From Paulownia fortunei (taxonomy: Eukaryota; Streptophyta; Magnoliopsida; Lamiales; Paulowniaceae), in contig CM033108.1 of assembly GCA_019321725.1 (NCBI GenBank), positions 7,024,060 to 7,088,059 on the forward strand: a DNA stretch of 64,000 nucleotides, in the 5' to 3' direction. Both the position numbers and the translations under genes were made by a program. Below the pieces are notes generated by a model that searched no databases, was not told where the DNA came from, and saw only the letters and a program-made list of their open reading frames with translations. This document shows, piece by piece, positions 35,053 through 47,295 of the stretch. Every line of letters starts with the position of its first letter. The first letter of the stretch is position 1.

Positions 35053-37115
35053 TGTTAGAGTACTTTCCAAGGTAAATTGGTTGCTCAATACTCTTTTATA
35101 AATAATTTATCATAATTAATATCAACAAAAATAGACAATTCTTCATTTCTATTGACTTTGCTTTAATTTAGATGAAGTCCACATACCATATATAGCTACA
35201 GGGCATGGTCATGCATATGATGACGATTATGGAATAAGATTTTATGGATTTGGTCTTAAAACATTCTAAGTCGATGATAATTGAGATGAGACATCAATAA
35301 TTCCATTGAGACTTGCACATACGAAGTAGGTTTGCAAGGAGGATGCCTTGTTCCATGGGCAGTGGTGTAGAGATATTAGTGTGTATATGTGGGTGCTTGT
35401 TAGAGAACAAGTATATTGAACAACCCCTTCCAAAAATTCCTAATAGGAAACTATGTTGTCAAACAAGAAATCTCCTCGTTACGATAGTGCAAGATTAGTA
35501 CTTTGACTTGAGGTACCATTGTAATCTTGTATATAGTTTGTTGTCCATTAATTTATTCTACAATTACAGAACAATCACAAAGGGAAAATTTTGGGTGCAA
35601 TATAATCATATATGAAGGTTAATGACCAACAAAAGATCTATTACCTATCTAGGAATAGTGGAATCTCCTAAGTTTTGTACGGTACATGACTTCTAAATCC
35701 TTGGCCAAGATTGGATGAAAATTAGAAAATAGTTTTCTAATTTCATCATGGAGTCAAGTGACTAAAAATGGATACATAGTTATTATGCTAATACGATTTC
35801 AACCAATAATCTATACCCTAATCATTATTGGAGGATTAGTTTATGGAATTACCTTACTTACAAGATATTCATAACTGGAAAGGTTCACTATCTTCACCTA
35901 TGTCTAGGTCTGGCGTGTTGCTAGACACTAACCATGATTGTTGGGTTCTTAAAATTAAAGAATTAATTCTAAAAGAATTAATTAATTAAATTAATTAATC
36001 AAGACACTTTAATTGTTCAACTAAGTTTCAATAGTTGCAGAAATTCATTTATGTTTTAGAAATTATCTAAATGTTGGATCATATTAATTATAATTAATTA
36101 ATGGGCTCAAATTAATTCAAATATTAAATTAATTCAACTAATTGATAGATTAATTAATCAAACCTAATTAGATTAGGACCCCAATTGAAATAAATTCATT
36201 AATTGATTGGATTAATAAAATGAGCCTAACTAATTCATGAGACGAATTAAAATTATTAAGACTAAATTAAATTGGACCTAGTTGAGTCTAAGCCCAATTG
36301 GTGTGGACTTGTAAGAAGTCCATGTAATTAAATAAGATTTAATTCCAACATTTAATAGAATATAGTGTGAACAAAAATTTCACCCTAGGAGTTGGAGATA
36401 AGGAAAATGTTTGTGATATGGTAGAAGATAACAAGGAAGTTGATTTTCATTTGGAACGGCATAAAGGGACTATCAAAGGGGATTTTTCCTGCATATTTTT
36501 TAGTGTCTTTTGAGTAAGAAAAGAAAAGTGTCTATATGTTTCCTCCTCTAATCAACAAAAATTCATCCCCTCTCCTTATTCCTCCTTTTGAGTAAAATTA
36601 TTATATTCTTTACCAAAATCTCCCAGTTTTATCTGCCACTTCTATAGTGCTTTTAATTCTTGTATTCAAAGGTAGAATCAAGAATTAAATCACATACACC
36701 AAATACACAAAGGTGTGTTTCTGTTCCACATATTGAGTTTTTGGATGGAATTATCGAATTTGCTTCTACTAGCATATAAAGAATCATGCATGGACATTCA
36801 GGGTGTGGATACACTTAAAGGGATAACATTTGTGATCCTTTGATATGAAACATTTCTTGAGAAACGGGTTCCATGAATTTGTTCATGGAGAGATAATGAC
36901 TTGAGTCGTTTTAATCCCTACATCAACCAGTGTGTTTCAAGTATAAATTTTGAATTTATACTCGCATTATATAGAAAAAATAAAAAATGCAGAATTGATC
37001 AATTATATTTAATTTGGGATACGATTTATTACATATGATATATGTTTATTTTTAATTGTTGAGAATTTTTTAAGTTTTGTTGCATTAAGTATCCCCATAT
37101 TTTTGCAAACCCAAC
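35053..37115 (+). repeat. Complete 3' LTR, copia family B
   Basis: It starts TGTTAGAGTAC after a polypurine tract and ends GCAAACCCAACA, 2,063 bp. The first kilobase resembles the family A LTR (TCCTTGGCCAAGATTGGAT and the CAACAAGTGATGG region). The last 300 bp resemble family C (TTTTAATCCCTACATCA). The TGTTGGGTTC at 35939 looks like an LTR start but lies inside: the sequence before it is shared with 39350-39700. After the LTR there is no primer site, in keeping with a 3' LTR. Confidence 0.8.
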
Positions 37116-37546
37116 ATGATGTTGTTGACGCTATTACATATATTTGTTTTAAGTAAAATAATGGTTGTCCAAATTATTTTTCGTAGTTCAATATGTTGTC
37201 GTTTCTTAGGATAATACAAAAGATTCCTTGTAAGATGACTTGATGGCATGTTAATTTAGTATCTTTCAACAATGACTTGTGATGGAAGAAATGTTTTTTA
37301 CACTTTAAATATGTGCATCGTATATTTTTTGAAGAGTCAAATATTTAATACTTTATGGTACTTTTTTAATGAGTTTGATTAATTATCGACTATCTTAGCA
37401 TTGGAACTTATTCAATCTGTAGCTAATATCAATTTTTTTTCTTTTTTTATTCAAATTATTTAAATATAAGGACTAATGATTCTGCTAGTTTTCTTGGCTA
37501 GTAATTTTATTTGTACTTTTCATGGTTCACTAAAATTTATTAAGTA
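37116..37546 (+). repeat. Spacer of the inverted LTR composite, copy 1
   Basis: 431 bp starting TGATGTTGTTGACGCTATTA and ending TTATTAAGTA. It has no coding potential. Copies are at 21786 (inverted), 40811 and 53926, always with family B LTR on one side and inverted family C LTR on the other. Confidence 0.9.
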
Positions 37547-38370
37547 TGTTAGGTTGGTACAATACCAGGATGTGAAACATAGAAAAAAATTTAAATTTTA
37601 AAACCAACACAATAACTGTGAATAATTACATCTTGAAACTTATGCGATTGATCGAATTACGCGTTTTAGTATCTAGTGTGGGAAAGTTTCAGAAAGTTTA
37701 CCTGCATTACAATCCGGCTAATGTAGGGATGAAAATGATTCAAATTGTTATCAAATGATGAATGAATATCCAAGTTCTTCAAACCAAACACCTTTCATTG
37801 AAAATTAATTCGCTTCTAGGACCCCTCTAATGGTGTCCACACCTTAGGAACTCTTATGAGTCTTAAATTTATGCTAGTAAATTCAAATTCAGATTTCTAC
37901 ACTAGAATTTGGGAATGTAGTTTTACTATTTATTCAACAAGGTGAAGAAAAAATTCAAAAAAAGTGGAAAATGTTTGATGGAATAAGAGAACATTACAAG
38001 AAGAATGAAGTGGACGATTTTGGAGAGCTCAAGTGGCCAAATTCTTGTGTTCAATAGAATAATTCATTCGGCCATTGGGCGGAGAAGGGGGTGGGGGCAA
38101 ATGTATTTATCACTTCTTCAACCCTAATACTATTAGATATGTATCTCATTCCTTTGTTATGTCATTTCTTTGTTTCCATCTAAAGTTACAAGTCTTCGAC
38201 TTTCTCATTAAAACTCTTAACAAACCTCCTACGAACCCATCAACCCTTCAGCTTGGACTCTAATTAATTTAATTAAGATCATTTGATTGATCCCCATCAA
38301 TTAAAAATGTTTAATTGAATTAATTAATCCAATCAATTAATTAAATAATTCCACTTAAGAATCCTATCAA
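37547..38370 (-). repeat. Inverted LTR, copia family C
   Basis: On the minus strand this matches 20460-21092, ending CCAACCTAACA next to the spacer. About 240 bp of the LTR start are missing, cut by the LTR fragment at 38375. The 62-codon plus-strand frame at 38075 is a chance frame. Confidence 0.83.
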
Positions 38371-38374
38371 GCAT

Positions 38375-38457
38375 GTCACTACACCGATGCTTATGGAATA
38401 AGGCATCCTACTTAACAGCCTGCATTGCTTGCACAAGTCTCAGCGGGACCATTGATG
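38375..38457 (-). repeat. Small LTR fragment, family A/B
   Basis: CACTACACCGATGCTTATGG, then AAGGCATCC and CATTGATGTC match the family A/B LTR (compare 29242-29318). It joins a copia pol relic on its right. Confidence 0.65.
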
Positions 38458-39110
38458 TCAGATATTTCTTGGGCATTGAGGTGGATCGATCAAAGAAAGG
38501 GATTGTCTTGTCTCAAAGAAATATGTTCTGGCCCTACAAAAAAAAATGAGAATGTTAGGTTGTAAACCTATTGAAACACCAGTGATTGCAAATATTAAGT
38601 TCGGCACATGGTCGGGAGTTAAAGAAGTAAATAAAGAGAGTAATCAAAGATTGGTTGGAAAATTAATTTATCTCTCACATACTCATCTAGATATTATTTC
38701 ATTTGCGCTGAGCATGGTGAGTCAGTTTCTACATAGCCCTAATGAGGATCATCTATAGGCAGTGTTTAGAATCCTCAAATATCTCAAGGCAACGTTAGGA
38801 AAGGGAGTCTTATTCTCTAAACAAGATGGATCACTTAGCCTTTAAAGATGCAAATTGGGCAAAGTAGATAATCAAAGATCCACCTGTGGATATTGCACCT
38901 TCCTTAGAGGAAATCTAATAACATGGAGCAAGAAATAGGCTGCAAAAGCAAGGTCTAGTGCCAAGGCAGAATTCTAATCTCTACCTCCTAGGATTTGTGA
39001 ACTTATTTGGTTCAAATCAATTGTCAATTCTCTTAAATGAATTTTCCCAATAATTTCCACACAAATGAGTTTGGATTTCAACAAAAGCGTAATTCATTTA
39101 ATACAAGAAT
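38458..39110 (+). pseudogene. Ty1/copia RT/RNase H relic
   Basis: It begins RYFLGIEVDRSKKGIVLSQR, the palm/thumb boundary of copia reverse transcriptase. RMLGCKPIETPV and NIKFGT (38546-38620) follow, then VGKLIYLSHTHLDI and SMVSQFLHSPNEDHL (to 38756). RNase H blocks STCGYCTFLRGNLITWSKK and CELIW (about 38878-39015) follow, then a faint MSLDFNKSVIHL. The RNase H Asp/Glu residues are only partly traceable. Upstream RT fingers and YVDD are absent, so this is a 5'-truncated piece beginning exactly at an LTR fragment. Confidence 0.85.
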
Positions 39111-39349
39111 ATTTCTTGTAATGGCATTCACAATCTTCTATATTCTTCTACAATTTTTTCTACATTTTCACCAAATTTAATTTAATCTATTGGCCAATTG
39201 AAATATAGTGCAATTCTTATAGATAAAACTTGAGTGATCTTGCATGCGGGATCCTAAGACATCTGTACTCCCAGGTGTGGGAAAGAATTTCATATCTCAA
39301 ACTCTTTGATTTATTTTTAATTTTTTTATATATCTTTCAAGGTTCTTTA

Positions 39350-40810
39350 GACCACTATAACCATATACGAAAGTTAATAAGTGACTAATAAAATATCCAT
39401 TACCTATCTAGATGAATAGGTAAATCTTCTAATTTTTCCATGGTATTTGACTTGGAAATCAGTGGCCAAGGTTGGATGAAAGTTAGAAACTAGTTTTCTA
39501 ATTTCATCATGTAGCCAAGTGACTAGAATTGGATACATAGTTGTTATGCTAATAGAGTTTTAACTAATAATCTATACCCCACGCAAAATCGATAGATTAG
39601 TTAACAGAATGACCTTATTTGCATAGTATTCACAATTGGAAGTCAACATTCACCTATACCTATGTCTAGGTTTTAATGGCATGTTGCTAGACACTAACCA
39701 TGATTATAGGGTTCTTAGAATTAAAGAGTTAATTCTAAGATGATTAATTAATTAAATTAAATAATCAAAATATTTTAATTATCCAACTAAGTAACAATAG
39801 TTATAAGCACATCACTATCATATAGGTGAACCAAAAGGATCACACGCAAAGTTGCAAAAATCTATTTCTTATTTAGAAATTATCCAAATGTTGGATTAGA
39901 TTAACTAATAAAATTAATTAATGGGCTCAAATTAATTTAACTATTAAATTAATTCAACTAATTAATAGATTAATTAATCAAACTTAATTAGATTAGAGAG
40001 CCTAATTGGGACAAATTAATTAGTTGGTTGGATCAATTAACTAAATAAACCTAATTAATTCAGGAGATGAATTAAAATTATCAAGACTAAATTGAATTGG
40101 ACCTAGTTGAGTCTAAGTCCAATTGGTGTGGACTTGTAGGAAGTCCATGTAATTAAATATGATGTAATTCTAACATGTAATAGAATATAGTGTGAACAAA
40201 AAGGTTCATACTATGAGTTGGAGAAAAAAGTTTCCTCCTCTAATTTGCAAATATTCATCCCTTCTCATTGTTTCTCATTTTGTCTAAAATTATTATACTC
40301 TTAAACCAAAATCTCTCAATTTTATCTGCCACTTCTATAGTGTTTTTAATTCTTGTATTCAAAGTTTGAATCAAGAGTTAAATCACATACACCAAATACA
40401 CAAAGGTTGTGTTTTTTTTCTGTATATTGAGTTCTAGGATCAAAGTTAGATTTTAGCTTCTACTAGCATACAAATAATCGCACATGGACAATAAAGGTGT
40501 GGATACTCTTAAAAGGATAACACTTGAGATCTTTTGAGGTAAAATATTTCTTACAAATAGGATTTCGTGGATTTGTTTGTGGAGAGATAATAACTTGAGT
40601 CGCTTCAATCCCTACATCAGCTGGAGTGCTTGAGGTATAAATTTTGAATTTATACTCGCATTATATAGGTCATCAAAAATGTATAATCTATCAATCACAT
40701 TGAATTCAGGATATGATTTACTATATATGATGTATGTTTATTTTCAATTGTTGAAATTTTTTTAAATTCCGCTACTATGTTTAGTATCCCATAATTTTGC
40801 GAACCTAACA
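39350..40810 (+). repeat. LTR copia family B, second copy (5' truncated)
   Basis: It aligns with 35600-37115 throughout: ACTAACCATGATT..AGGGTTCTTA.AATTAAAG, CTAAGTCCAATTGGTGTGGA, TTCAATCCCTACATCA, ending GCGAACCTAACA. It differs by point changes and indels, so it is an independent or anciently duplicated copy. Confidence 0.82.
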
Positions 40811-41237
40811 TAATGTTGTTGATGCTATTACGTGTATTTATTTGTACTATAATAATAGTTGTCCACACGTTCTTTTGTAGTTCAATAATATTATCGTTTC
40901 TTGTAATAATACAGTAGATTCCTTATTAGATAACTTAATGACATGTTAATTTAGTAGCTTTCATCAATGAATTGTGATGAAAAAAATATTTTTTACACTT
41001 TAAATATGTGCATCTCAAATAGTTTTGAAGTAATAAATATATAATACTTTATGGTACGTTTTTATTGAGTTTGCTTAAATTATTGATTGTCTTAGCATTA
41101 GAATTTATTCAATCTTTAGTTAATATCAATTGTTCTTTTTTTATCAATATTTTAAAATAGATAGACTAAAGATTTTGTTGGTTTTCTTGGTTAATATTTT
41201 TTTGTGCTTTTCAAAGTTCGCTAGAATTTATTACGTA
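40811..41237 (+). repeat. Spacer of the inverted LTR composite, copy 2
   Basis: It aligns with 37116-37546 end to end (TAATGTTGTTGATGCTATTA ... TTATTACGTA). Confidence 0.88.
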
Positions 41238-41258
41238 TATTGGATTTGCATGATCACT
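41238..41258 (-). repeat. Remnant of inverted family C LTR
   Basis: TATTGGATTTGCATGATCAC matches TGTTGGGTTAGCACGGTCCC at 54353. Only about 20 bp remain before the gypsy LTR fragment. Confidence 0.6.
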
Positions 41259-41433
41259 AGTCGGTTATCACAGGTCTAGCAAATTTGTTACTATTCTTCC
41301 TAATATTTTTTAGATACCGAGATTTAGTAGCTTGGGCAATAGCTTTTGGAATACAAGGAAGTCTATTAGAGCAGTTCAAACTTACTATTTTATTATTTTA
41401 GAATTATTGGATATGATGGATTTTACTATTGAG
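41259..41433 (+). repeat. 5' LTR fragment of Ty3/gypsy element 1
   Basis: It matches about 49690-49842 of the complete LTR (GAGATTTAGTAGCTTGGG.AA). At 41434 the sequence jumps to GAGCC, the last bases of the primer site. One deletion therefore removed the LTR 3' end and most of the primer site. Confidence 0.8.
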
Positions 41434-41646
41434 GAGCCTAGGTTATGATCTTTAGGGTAATTTCAACGAGATTGATTGTCATCCAAGGATTTATGTAGGT
41501 AAGGAATTACTAAATTATATATGGATTTGCTTGTTATTTAGTCATTATTTGTTGTCTAGATTTGCTTGTTATTTGTATTGGAGTATAGCGTTCATTTATA
41601 TTGATAGTTTTCATTGATCTAATTGTCATTAATATTATTTTAGACA

Positions 41647-42450
41647 ATGCCTCGGAGATGAGGACGACCTACTGGCATAGCTCGCACTAATGTGCATGGC
41701 AATAGAGATGCAGGACAATAGAGAGTTGGAGCCAACGATCAAGCAAATGGACTAGGTCATGCTAATAGGGTTGGTGGACAATAGAAGGTCGATAAGACTA
41801 ACCAAATGGATAGTGTTAGCGTAGGTGGTGAAAATCTCATCCAAAATGAGCAAATAAGGTTGGTTAATCTACTCCAAAATTTGATTAGAGCTATTCAAAA
41901 TGGACAAAGTCTGGGTAACAAGTTCGAAAAATGTATCAGGACTAATCCACCTATTTTTTAGGGTCGATCAGAGGTTGATGAGGTTGAGGGATAGATTACC
42001 AACTTGGAAATGATCTTTAGAAGATTGGATTGCAATGTTCTATAGAAAATCTCTTATGCTACCTACACGCTGAAGGGAGAAACATAGGAATGGTGGAGAA
42101 TGGTAGAAGAGTTAGAGACAAAACCAACTACTTGGAAGGAATTCAAGGATTTATTCTACAAAAGGTTCTTTCCTGAAAGTGTATGCAACTAAAAGGAGAT
42201 CGAGTTTCTTAACTTAAAGCAAGGAGACATGACTGTGGCATAGTATCAAGCTAAGTTTGCATTGCTATGTCGTTTCGCTTCTTACTGTGTAGAATGAGGC
42301 TCAAAAGGTTAAAAATTTTTTGAAGGGCTTAAGGATAGATATTCATGTACCATTGTTTGCTTAAACATTGACCACCTACACGAAGATTATCAATAAAGCT
42401 CTTGATATTGAATTAGAATTAGGAGACCAACAACAACAAAGCTCTTGATA
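41647..42450 (+). pseudogene. Ty3/gypsy gag, broken
   Basis: The ATG at 41647 starts MPRR and a long hydrophilic N-terminus, then NPPIF, GRSEVDE and ISYATYTLKGE (about 41950-42085). A WW pair sits in EWWRMVEELETKPTTWKEF (about 42090-42148), followed by FKDLFYKRFFPESV, EFLNLKQGDM, YQAKFALLCRFA (to 42285) and AL.DIELELGDQQQ. This is the Retrotrans_gag fold that forms the particle. Internal TAG stops occur at several Gln/Trp positions. The zinc knuckles are missing: between the gag end and protease a segment present in copy 2 (51100-51350) has been deleted. Confidence 0.85.
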
Positions 42451-45302
42451 ATAAGGATAGATATTCATGTTGCATTTGGATATGCTTATGCATTATTTGA
42501 TTCTAGAGCTGTGCATCTTTTTTTTTCTTATACTCAGAAATATAATTTGTTTTGTGAACCTTTGGATGTGACATTGTCTATTAACTCCATTGCTGGAAGA
42601 ACATTTATTGCAGAATATATATGCAAATCTTATGTTGTTAAGATAGGAAACTATGAGATGCCAGGAGACTTGACTCTATTAGGCATGATAGACTTTGATG
42701 TCATTCTTGGGATGGATTGGTTGGCCACTTATTATACTTCTATCAATTATTGGTTAAAGAGAGTAGACTTTTATCCACTAGTCTACCAAAGTTCTACTTT
42801 GCAGGTGGTATATGTAACTCCCCTCCAAAATTGATTTCTACTTGACAAGCTAAAACATTGTAGAGTAAAGGTTGTATGGGTTACCTCGCTATAGTTCTTG
42901 ATACATGAGTGATTAAACTTAAGTTAGAGAATATTTATGTTTTTTTTGTGAGTTCCTAGATGTATTTCAAGATGAGCTACCTCAATTACATCCTGACAAA
43001 GAGATCAAATTCTCCATTGATGTAGTACTAGGTACTGGTCCTATTTCTAAGGCATTGTATAAAATAGCTCAACTGAGTTGAAAGAGTTAAAGGAACAACT
43101 ACAAGAGCTCCTACACATGGGATTTATCTAGCCCAGTATGTCACCTTGGGAAGCACTAATCTTTTTTGTTAAGAAGAAAAATGGTAGCTTGAGACTTTGC
43201 ATTGACTATCGGGAGCTAAATAAGGTGACTGTATGGAACAAATACCCCTACCTTGAATCGATGACTTATTCGATCAGCTACAAGGATCAAAGCTTTTCTC
43301 AAAGATTAATCTTCGAACTAGATACTCCCAGTTAAAGATTAAGTTGGAGAATGTACCAAAGATAACTTTTAGAATGAGATATGGGCATTGTGAGTTCTTG
43401 GTGATGCCTTTTGGACTCATAATGCACTAGCAACATTTATGGATCTGGTGAATAAGGTATTTAAAACTTATTTGGATAAGTTTTTTATGATTTTCCTTGA
43501 TGACATCCTCATCTACTCAAAAAATAAGAAGGAACTTGAGAGACATCTAAGGTTGGTTTTGCAAATTTTGAGAGAAAATAAGTTGTATGTAAAGCTAAAG
43601 AAGTGTAAGTTTTGGTTAGACAATGTAACTTTCCTTGGTCATGTGAGTAATGAGCAGGGTGTCATAGTGGATTCTCAAAAGATTGAAGCAGTAGTAGAAT
43701 GTAGCAGGCCGACAATGGTTGCAGAGGTTCATAGCTTTCTAGGAATGGTTGACTATTATAGATGCTTTGTTAAAGGATTTTCTCACATTGATATACCATT
43801 AACACATTTGACTAAAAAGAAGAGTAAGTTTGAATGGGTAGAAGAAAGTGAGCAGAGTTTTCAAGAATTGAAGAAGAGGTTAGTATCTGCCCCAATACTT
43901 ATACTTCCATCATGTAGTGAGGGTTATACTATCTATTGTGATGGCTCAAAGAAGGGACTAGGTGTGTTTTGATACAGAAAGATAAAGTAGTAACTTATGC
44001 CTCTAGACACCTCAAGCCTCATGAGCAAAATTACCCTACACATAGTTAGCAATAGTGGTTTTTGCAATAAAGCTTTGGAGGCATTATCTTTATGGAGAAC
44101 GATGTGAGATTTTCACTGATCATAAGAGTTTGAAATACATTTTAACATAAAAGAGTTGAATATAAGACAAAGGCAGTGGTTAGAGTTGCTTAATGACTAT
44201 GACCTCAACATCAATTACCACCCGGGAAAGGCTAATGCAGTGGTAGATGTATTGAGTAGAAAGACTGCAAGGAATTTGGCAACTTTTATGACCTCCCAAA
44301 GACACATATTAGAGGAATTCAATAAATTACAAATTGATGTAAGGATGAGGGGAGTTGTAGCATAATTGGCTAACTTGAGACTTCAACCTACCTTGATTGA
44401 GAGAATATGGGCTGCACAAGCAAATAATCCCCAGTTTCAGAAAATTTAAAGGGATCTTGAGAAAGGGCTTAATTCAGAATTTGGGATTCACACAGAGGGC
44501 TATTTGAGGTTTCAAAATAGGATATGTGTACCGAATAATATAGGGTTGAAAGAGGAGATTATTCAAGAGGCTCATCCCAGTGGTTATACTATATATCCTG
44601 AAGGTACTAAGATATACAAAGACTTGAAACAAACATTTTGGTGGAATAATATGAAGAGGAGAATAGGGAGTATGTCTCTAAATGTTTGATATGTCAGCGA
44701 GTTAATGCTGAGCATAAAGAAAAAGTAGGAGAATTGCAACCTCTTCCAATTCCTGAGTGGAAGTGGGAACATATCACCATAGACTTTGTCACCGGGCTTC
44801 CTCGAACTCAGAAAGGTAATACAACTGTTTGGGTGATTGTGGATCGATTGATGAAGGTTTCTCATTTCGTGCTTATAAAGGAACATACGCCCCTAGAGAT
44901 TTTAGTAGAGTTGTGTAAGGAGAAAATTCTAAAGCTCCACGGAGGTACAATGTACTATTGTTTCTGATAGAGATCCCTATTTTGGCTCCCATTTTTGGCA
45001 GAGTTTGCATAAAGTACTAGGAACTAACTTACATTTTAGCACAGCCTTCCACCTACAAAACGGATGGACAATCTGAGAGAACTATCCAAATCCTTGAAGA
45101 TATGTTGAGAGCTTGCATTCTTGAATTGAAGGGATCGTGGGAACAATATTTGCCAATGGTGGGATTTGCATATAATAATAGTTATCAAGCTAGTATTTAA
45201 TTGTCCCATTTGAAACACTATATGGAAGAAGGTGTCATTCTCCAATCCATTGGGATGATGTTGGTGAAAGAAGGATATTAGGACCTGAGATGGTTCAACA
45301 AG
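42445..45302 (+). pseudogene. Ty3/gypsy pol: protease, RT, RNase H, integrase 5' part
   Basis: Protease: ALFDSRAVHLF (about 42490-42522; the family has LFDSGASHSF, so Gly is lost), then LLGMIDFDVILGMDWL (42679-42726). Reverse transcriptase: [20 protein letters not shown] (43165-43224), [15 protein letters not shown] in shifted frames, and intact FLDDILIYSKN (about 43492-43524). KKCKFWLDNVTFLGHV follows. RNase H begins [11 protein letters not shown] (about 43930-43962) and ends NINYHPGKANAVVDVLS (44209-44259). Integrase: an HHCC-like finger with CLICQRVNAEH (about 44680-44715), WKWEHITIDFVTGLPRTQKG (44761-44816), then in another frame IVSDRDPYFGSHFWQSL. The D, D positions are visible. It ends at 45302, where the solo LTR enters. 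Confidence 0.92.
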
Positions 45303-45872
45303 TGATAAGTGCATATTTTTATATTTATTTGTATTAATTCTTCTACGTCTTCTTTGCTTTGTTCTTGTTAATAATAGGTTTTTATTAATGTTTTGTGTGT
45401 GATAGGAATTTGAGAATGAAAAGATAAAAAATGAGCCAAAACGAAGTTGAAAGAAGCATTCTTGGGCCAAATTGACACGGTTCCACTACGGCAGTGTTTG
45501 TATTTTGGGCATAAAAGTCTGATCCAAAGATCAATTGACCTGATTCTTATCTTATTGGAAATATAAGAGATGTATCTACAACTTTTATGTTGGAAATGTT
45601 TGCCAATTCAATTGATTTAAAAGAGTAACATTGGTTAAAAAGTCAAACATGCACTGAAACATCTAGATATGGTAGTCTTCGTATATCTGGCATACCTCAC
45701 TCCAAAAATTTGATATTGATCTGATTCAAGTGGCTACAAAGAGATAATAGATAGAGCTACAATTGTTATGAAGACACCAAAGGCTAATTCAGCATATACA
45801 GAGGTCAAAAATCAGTTGAAAGGGGATACACAGTGTCAGACATCCATTTTGGAGAAGAAGAAAACAGTAGCA

Positions 45873-45931
45873 TCGGCGCCTAGGCGCCGTGCTTACTGTC
45901 CTCTTCGAGAAATATGGCGCCTAGGCGCTAT
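45873..45931. repeat. Pair of GGCGCCTAGGCGCC palindromes
   Basis: GGCGCCTAGGCGCC at about 45877-45890 is a perfect 14-bp palindrome. GGCGCCTAGGCGC recurs about 40 bp later. They stand out in AT-rich LTR sequence and could form hairpins in DNA or RNA, or bind a protein. Confidence 0.85.
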
Positions 45932-46029
45932 CCATGTGACAAAACTGATGCTTTTGGTTGGAATGGTGACAAGTGGCAATCCTTTACACCTTTTGACACA
46001 TGTTTGTGATATGTATACACTAGATACAT

Positions 46030-46165
46030 ATATCATACCACACACACTACTCACTTTACACCAAATGCACAACACACCTTACACACTTTACACCAAATGC
46101 ACAACACACCTTCCTCACTTTACACAAAATACACAACACATCTTACAAACTTTACACTAAATCAC
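46030..46165 (+). repeat. Minisatellite in solo LTR, unit about 33 bp
   Basis: Four diverged units contain ACTTTACACCAAATGCACAA and CACACCTT. They end just upstream of the TATA-like box at about 46180. Confidence 0.87.
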
Positions 46166-46176
46166 ATCACCATCTC

Positions 46177-46195
46177 ACACTTTATAAAAGGGCAC
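46177..46195 (+). promoter_or_regulatory. TATA-like box in solo LTR
   Basis: CACTTTATAAAAGGGCAC is a good plant TATA context. It lies centrally in the LTR, where the U3/R boundary is expected. Confidence 0.55.
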
Positions 46196-47295
46196 TATCA
46201 TCTCAACACAATGATGAATTTTTCAGATTCACTCACTCTCTACATCATTCACATTTTGAAAGCACTCTTGGAGTTTTTGGAGTTTCAAGGAAGAAAAAGT
46301 GGAAGAGGCTTGGAGGAGGAGACATCCATAATCTACTATCAACCTCAACTATCTTCTTCAACCAATAAGTTTCTTTGATTCCCAATGTTGCTAATTTTTA
46401 TTCTCTTGTCATTTCTTATTATGTTAGGCTAAACTTCTTTATTGGTTGAGGTTGATTTCAAAGCCCTAGACATGAGTTTTTATAATTGAATGTTTGATAT
46501 TATTGATCAATTTCCCAAATTGAGGTTGTTTATGTTTTTCTATACTTAATATCTTATGGGTATTTTCTTGCTTTGTTTGGGTGCGCAACCAAATCGGGTT
46601 TGAGAATTCCCTACAACTAGATTAGAGATTTTAGATCCGTAATTATCTTCAATTTCTAATCATGTGTAGTAAATTGTGATTAATGATTATGGGATATTTT
46701 TGTTAATTGCAATGGAAAATATAACCTAAGTTAAATGACCCGAGCTTGTGTGGTTGTTGTTTAGATTAATTTATCTTTTTTATTTTAATGCATCCATTGG
46801 ATTAAATCTAGAGAGCTTGTTCTAGGTTGTTTGGTGGGTAGAGAATTAGATAGAGAGCTTGTTCTATCTAATGAGAAACTAAGGAAAGATTGAGGTAGTA
46901 GATCTTGTTATTACCTACGGTTGATAATTTCATTGGCAAATTGTTCATAATATTGATATGAAATTAGAACTCATTGTCTAGTGGTGGCGAATGAAACCTC
47001 AACCTACTTTAATCGATTGTTGATTGTTGTTTTGATTTTAATTGATTTATATTTTAATTAGTTTTAATTTCTGTGACTTAGTTAATCAACTCAATCCCCC
47101 CTCCCCAAACATTTGTTGTTTATTTCTAGAGTTTGCTTGTTGAAGTCTTGGTGTTAAATTAAAATTCCTAGTTAGTTGAGTCGATAGTAAATCAATTAGC
47201 CTTGATTCTCATGGGATCGACTCTTACTTGCTCTATACTCGTTAAATATTTATTGAAGTAAGGTTTAAATTTGGTAGGCCTACGACAACCGACCA

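Larger units (their letters stand above)
45303..47295 (+). mobile_element. Solo LTR (Athila/Tat-like Ty3/gypsy) nested in integrase
   Basis: It runs from TGATAAGTGCATATT to CAACCGACCA. The flanks ACAAG (45298-45302) and ATAAG (47296-47300) look like a 5-bp duplication with one mismatch, and integrase/pol reading resumes after it. A TATA-like CTTTATAAAAGGG (46180-46192) follows a tandem repeat, and a long AT-rich region ends GGGATCGACTC...GGTAGGCCTACGACA, the style of Athila/Tat LTR ends. No coding region is inside. The frames at 45768-46378 are translations of LTR sequence. Confidence 0.75.

Noticed and set aside
35939..37115. LTR boundary at TGTTGGGTTC (35939), giving a 1.18-kb LTR
   Set aside because: The sequence upstream of it is shared with the second copy (39350-39700) and a polypurine tract precedes TGTTAG at 35053, so the LTR starts there.
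37116..37546. Spacer as the leader of a 5' LTR
   Set aside because: No tRNA primer site follows the LTR, and copy 1 of the LTR is preceded by pol and a polypurine tract, marking it as a 3' LTR.
46030..46165. CRISPR-like spacing of repeats
   Set aside because: Units are contiguous minisatellite copies without unique spacers, in a plant LTR.
45768..46378. 130- and 93-codon open frames as possible genes
   Set aside because: They run through a minisatellite, GC palindromes and a TATA-like box of a solo LTR; no protein domain is visible.
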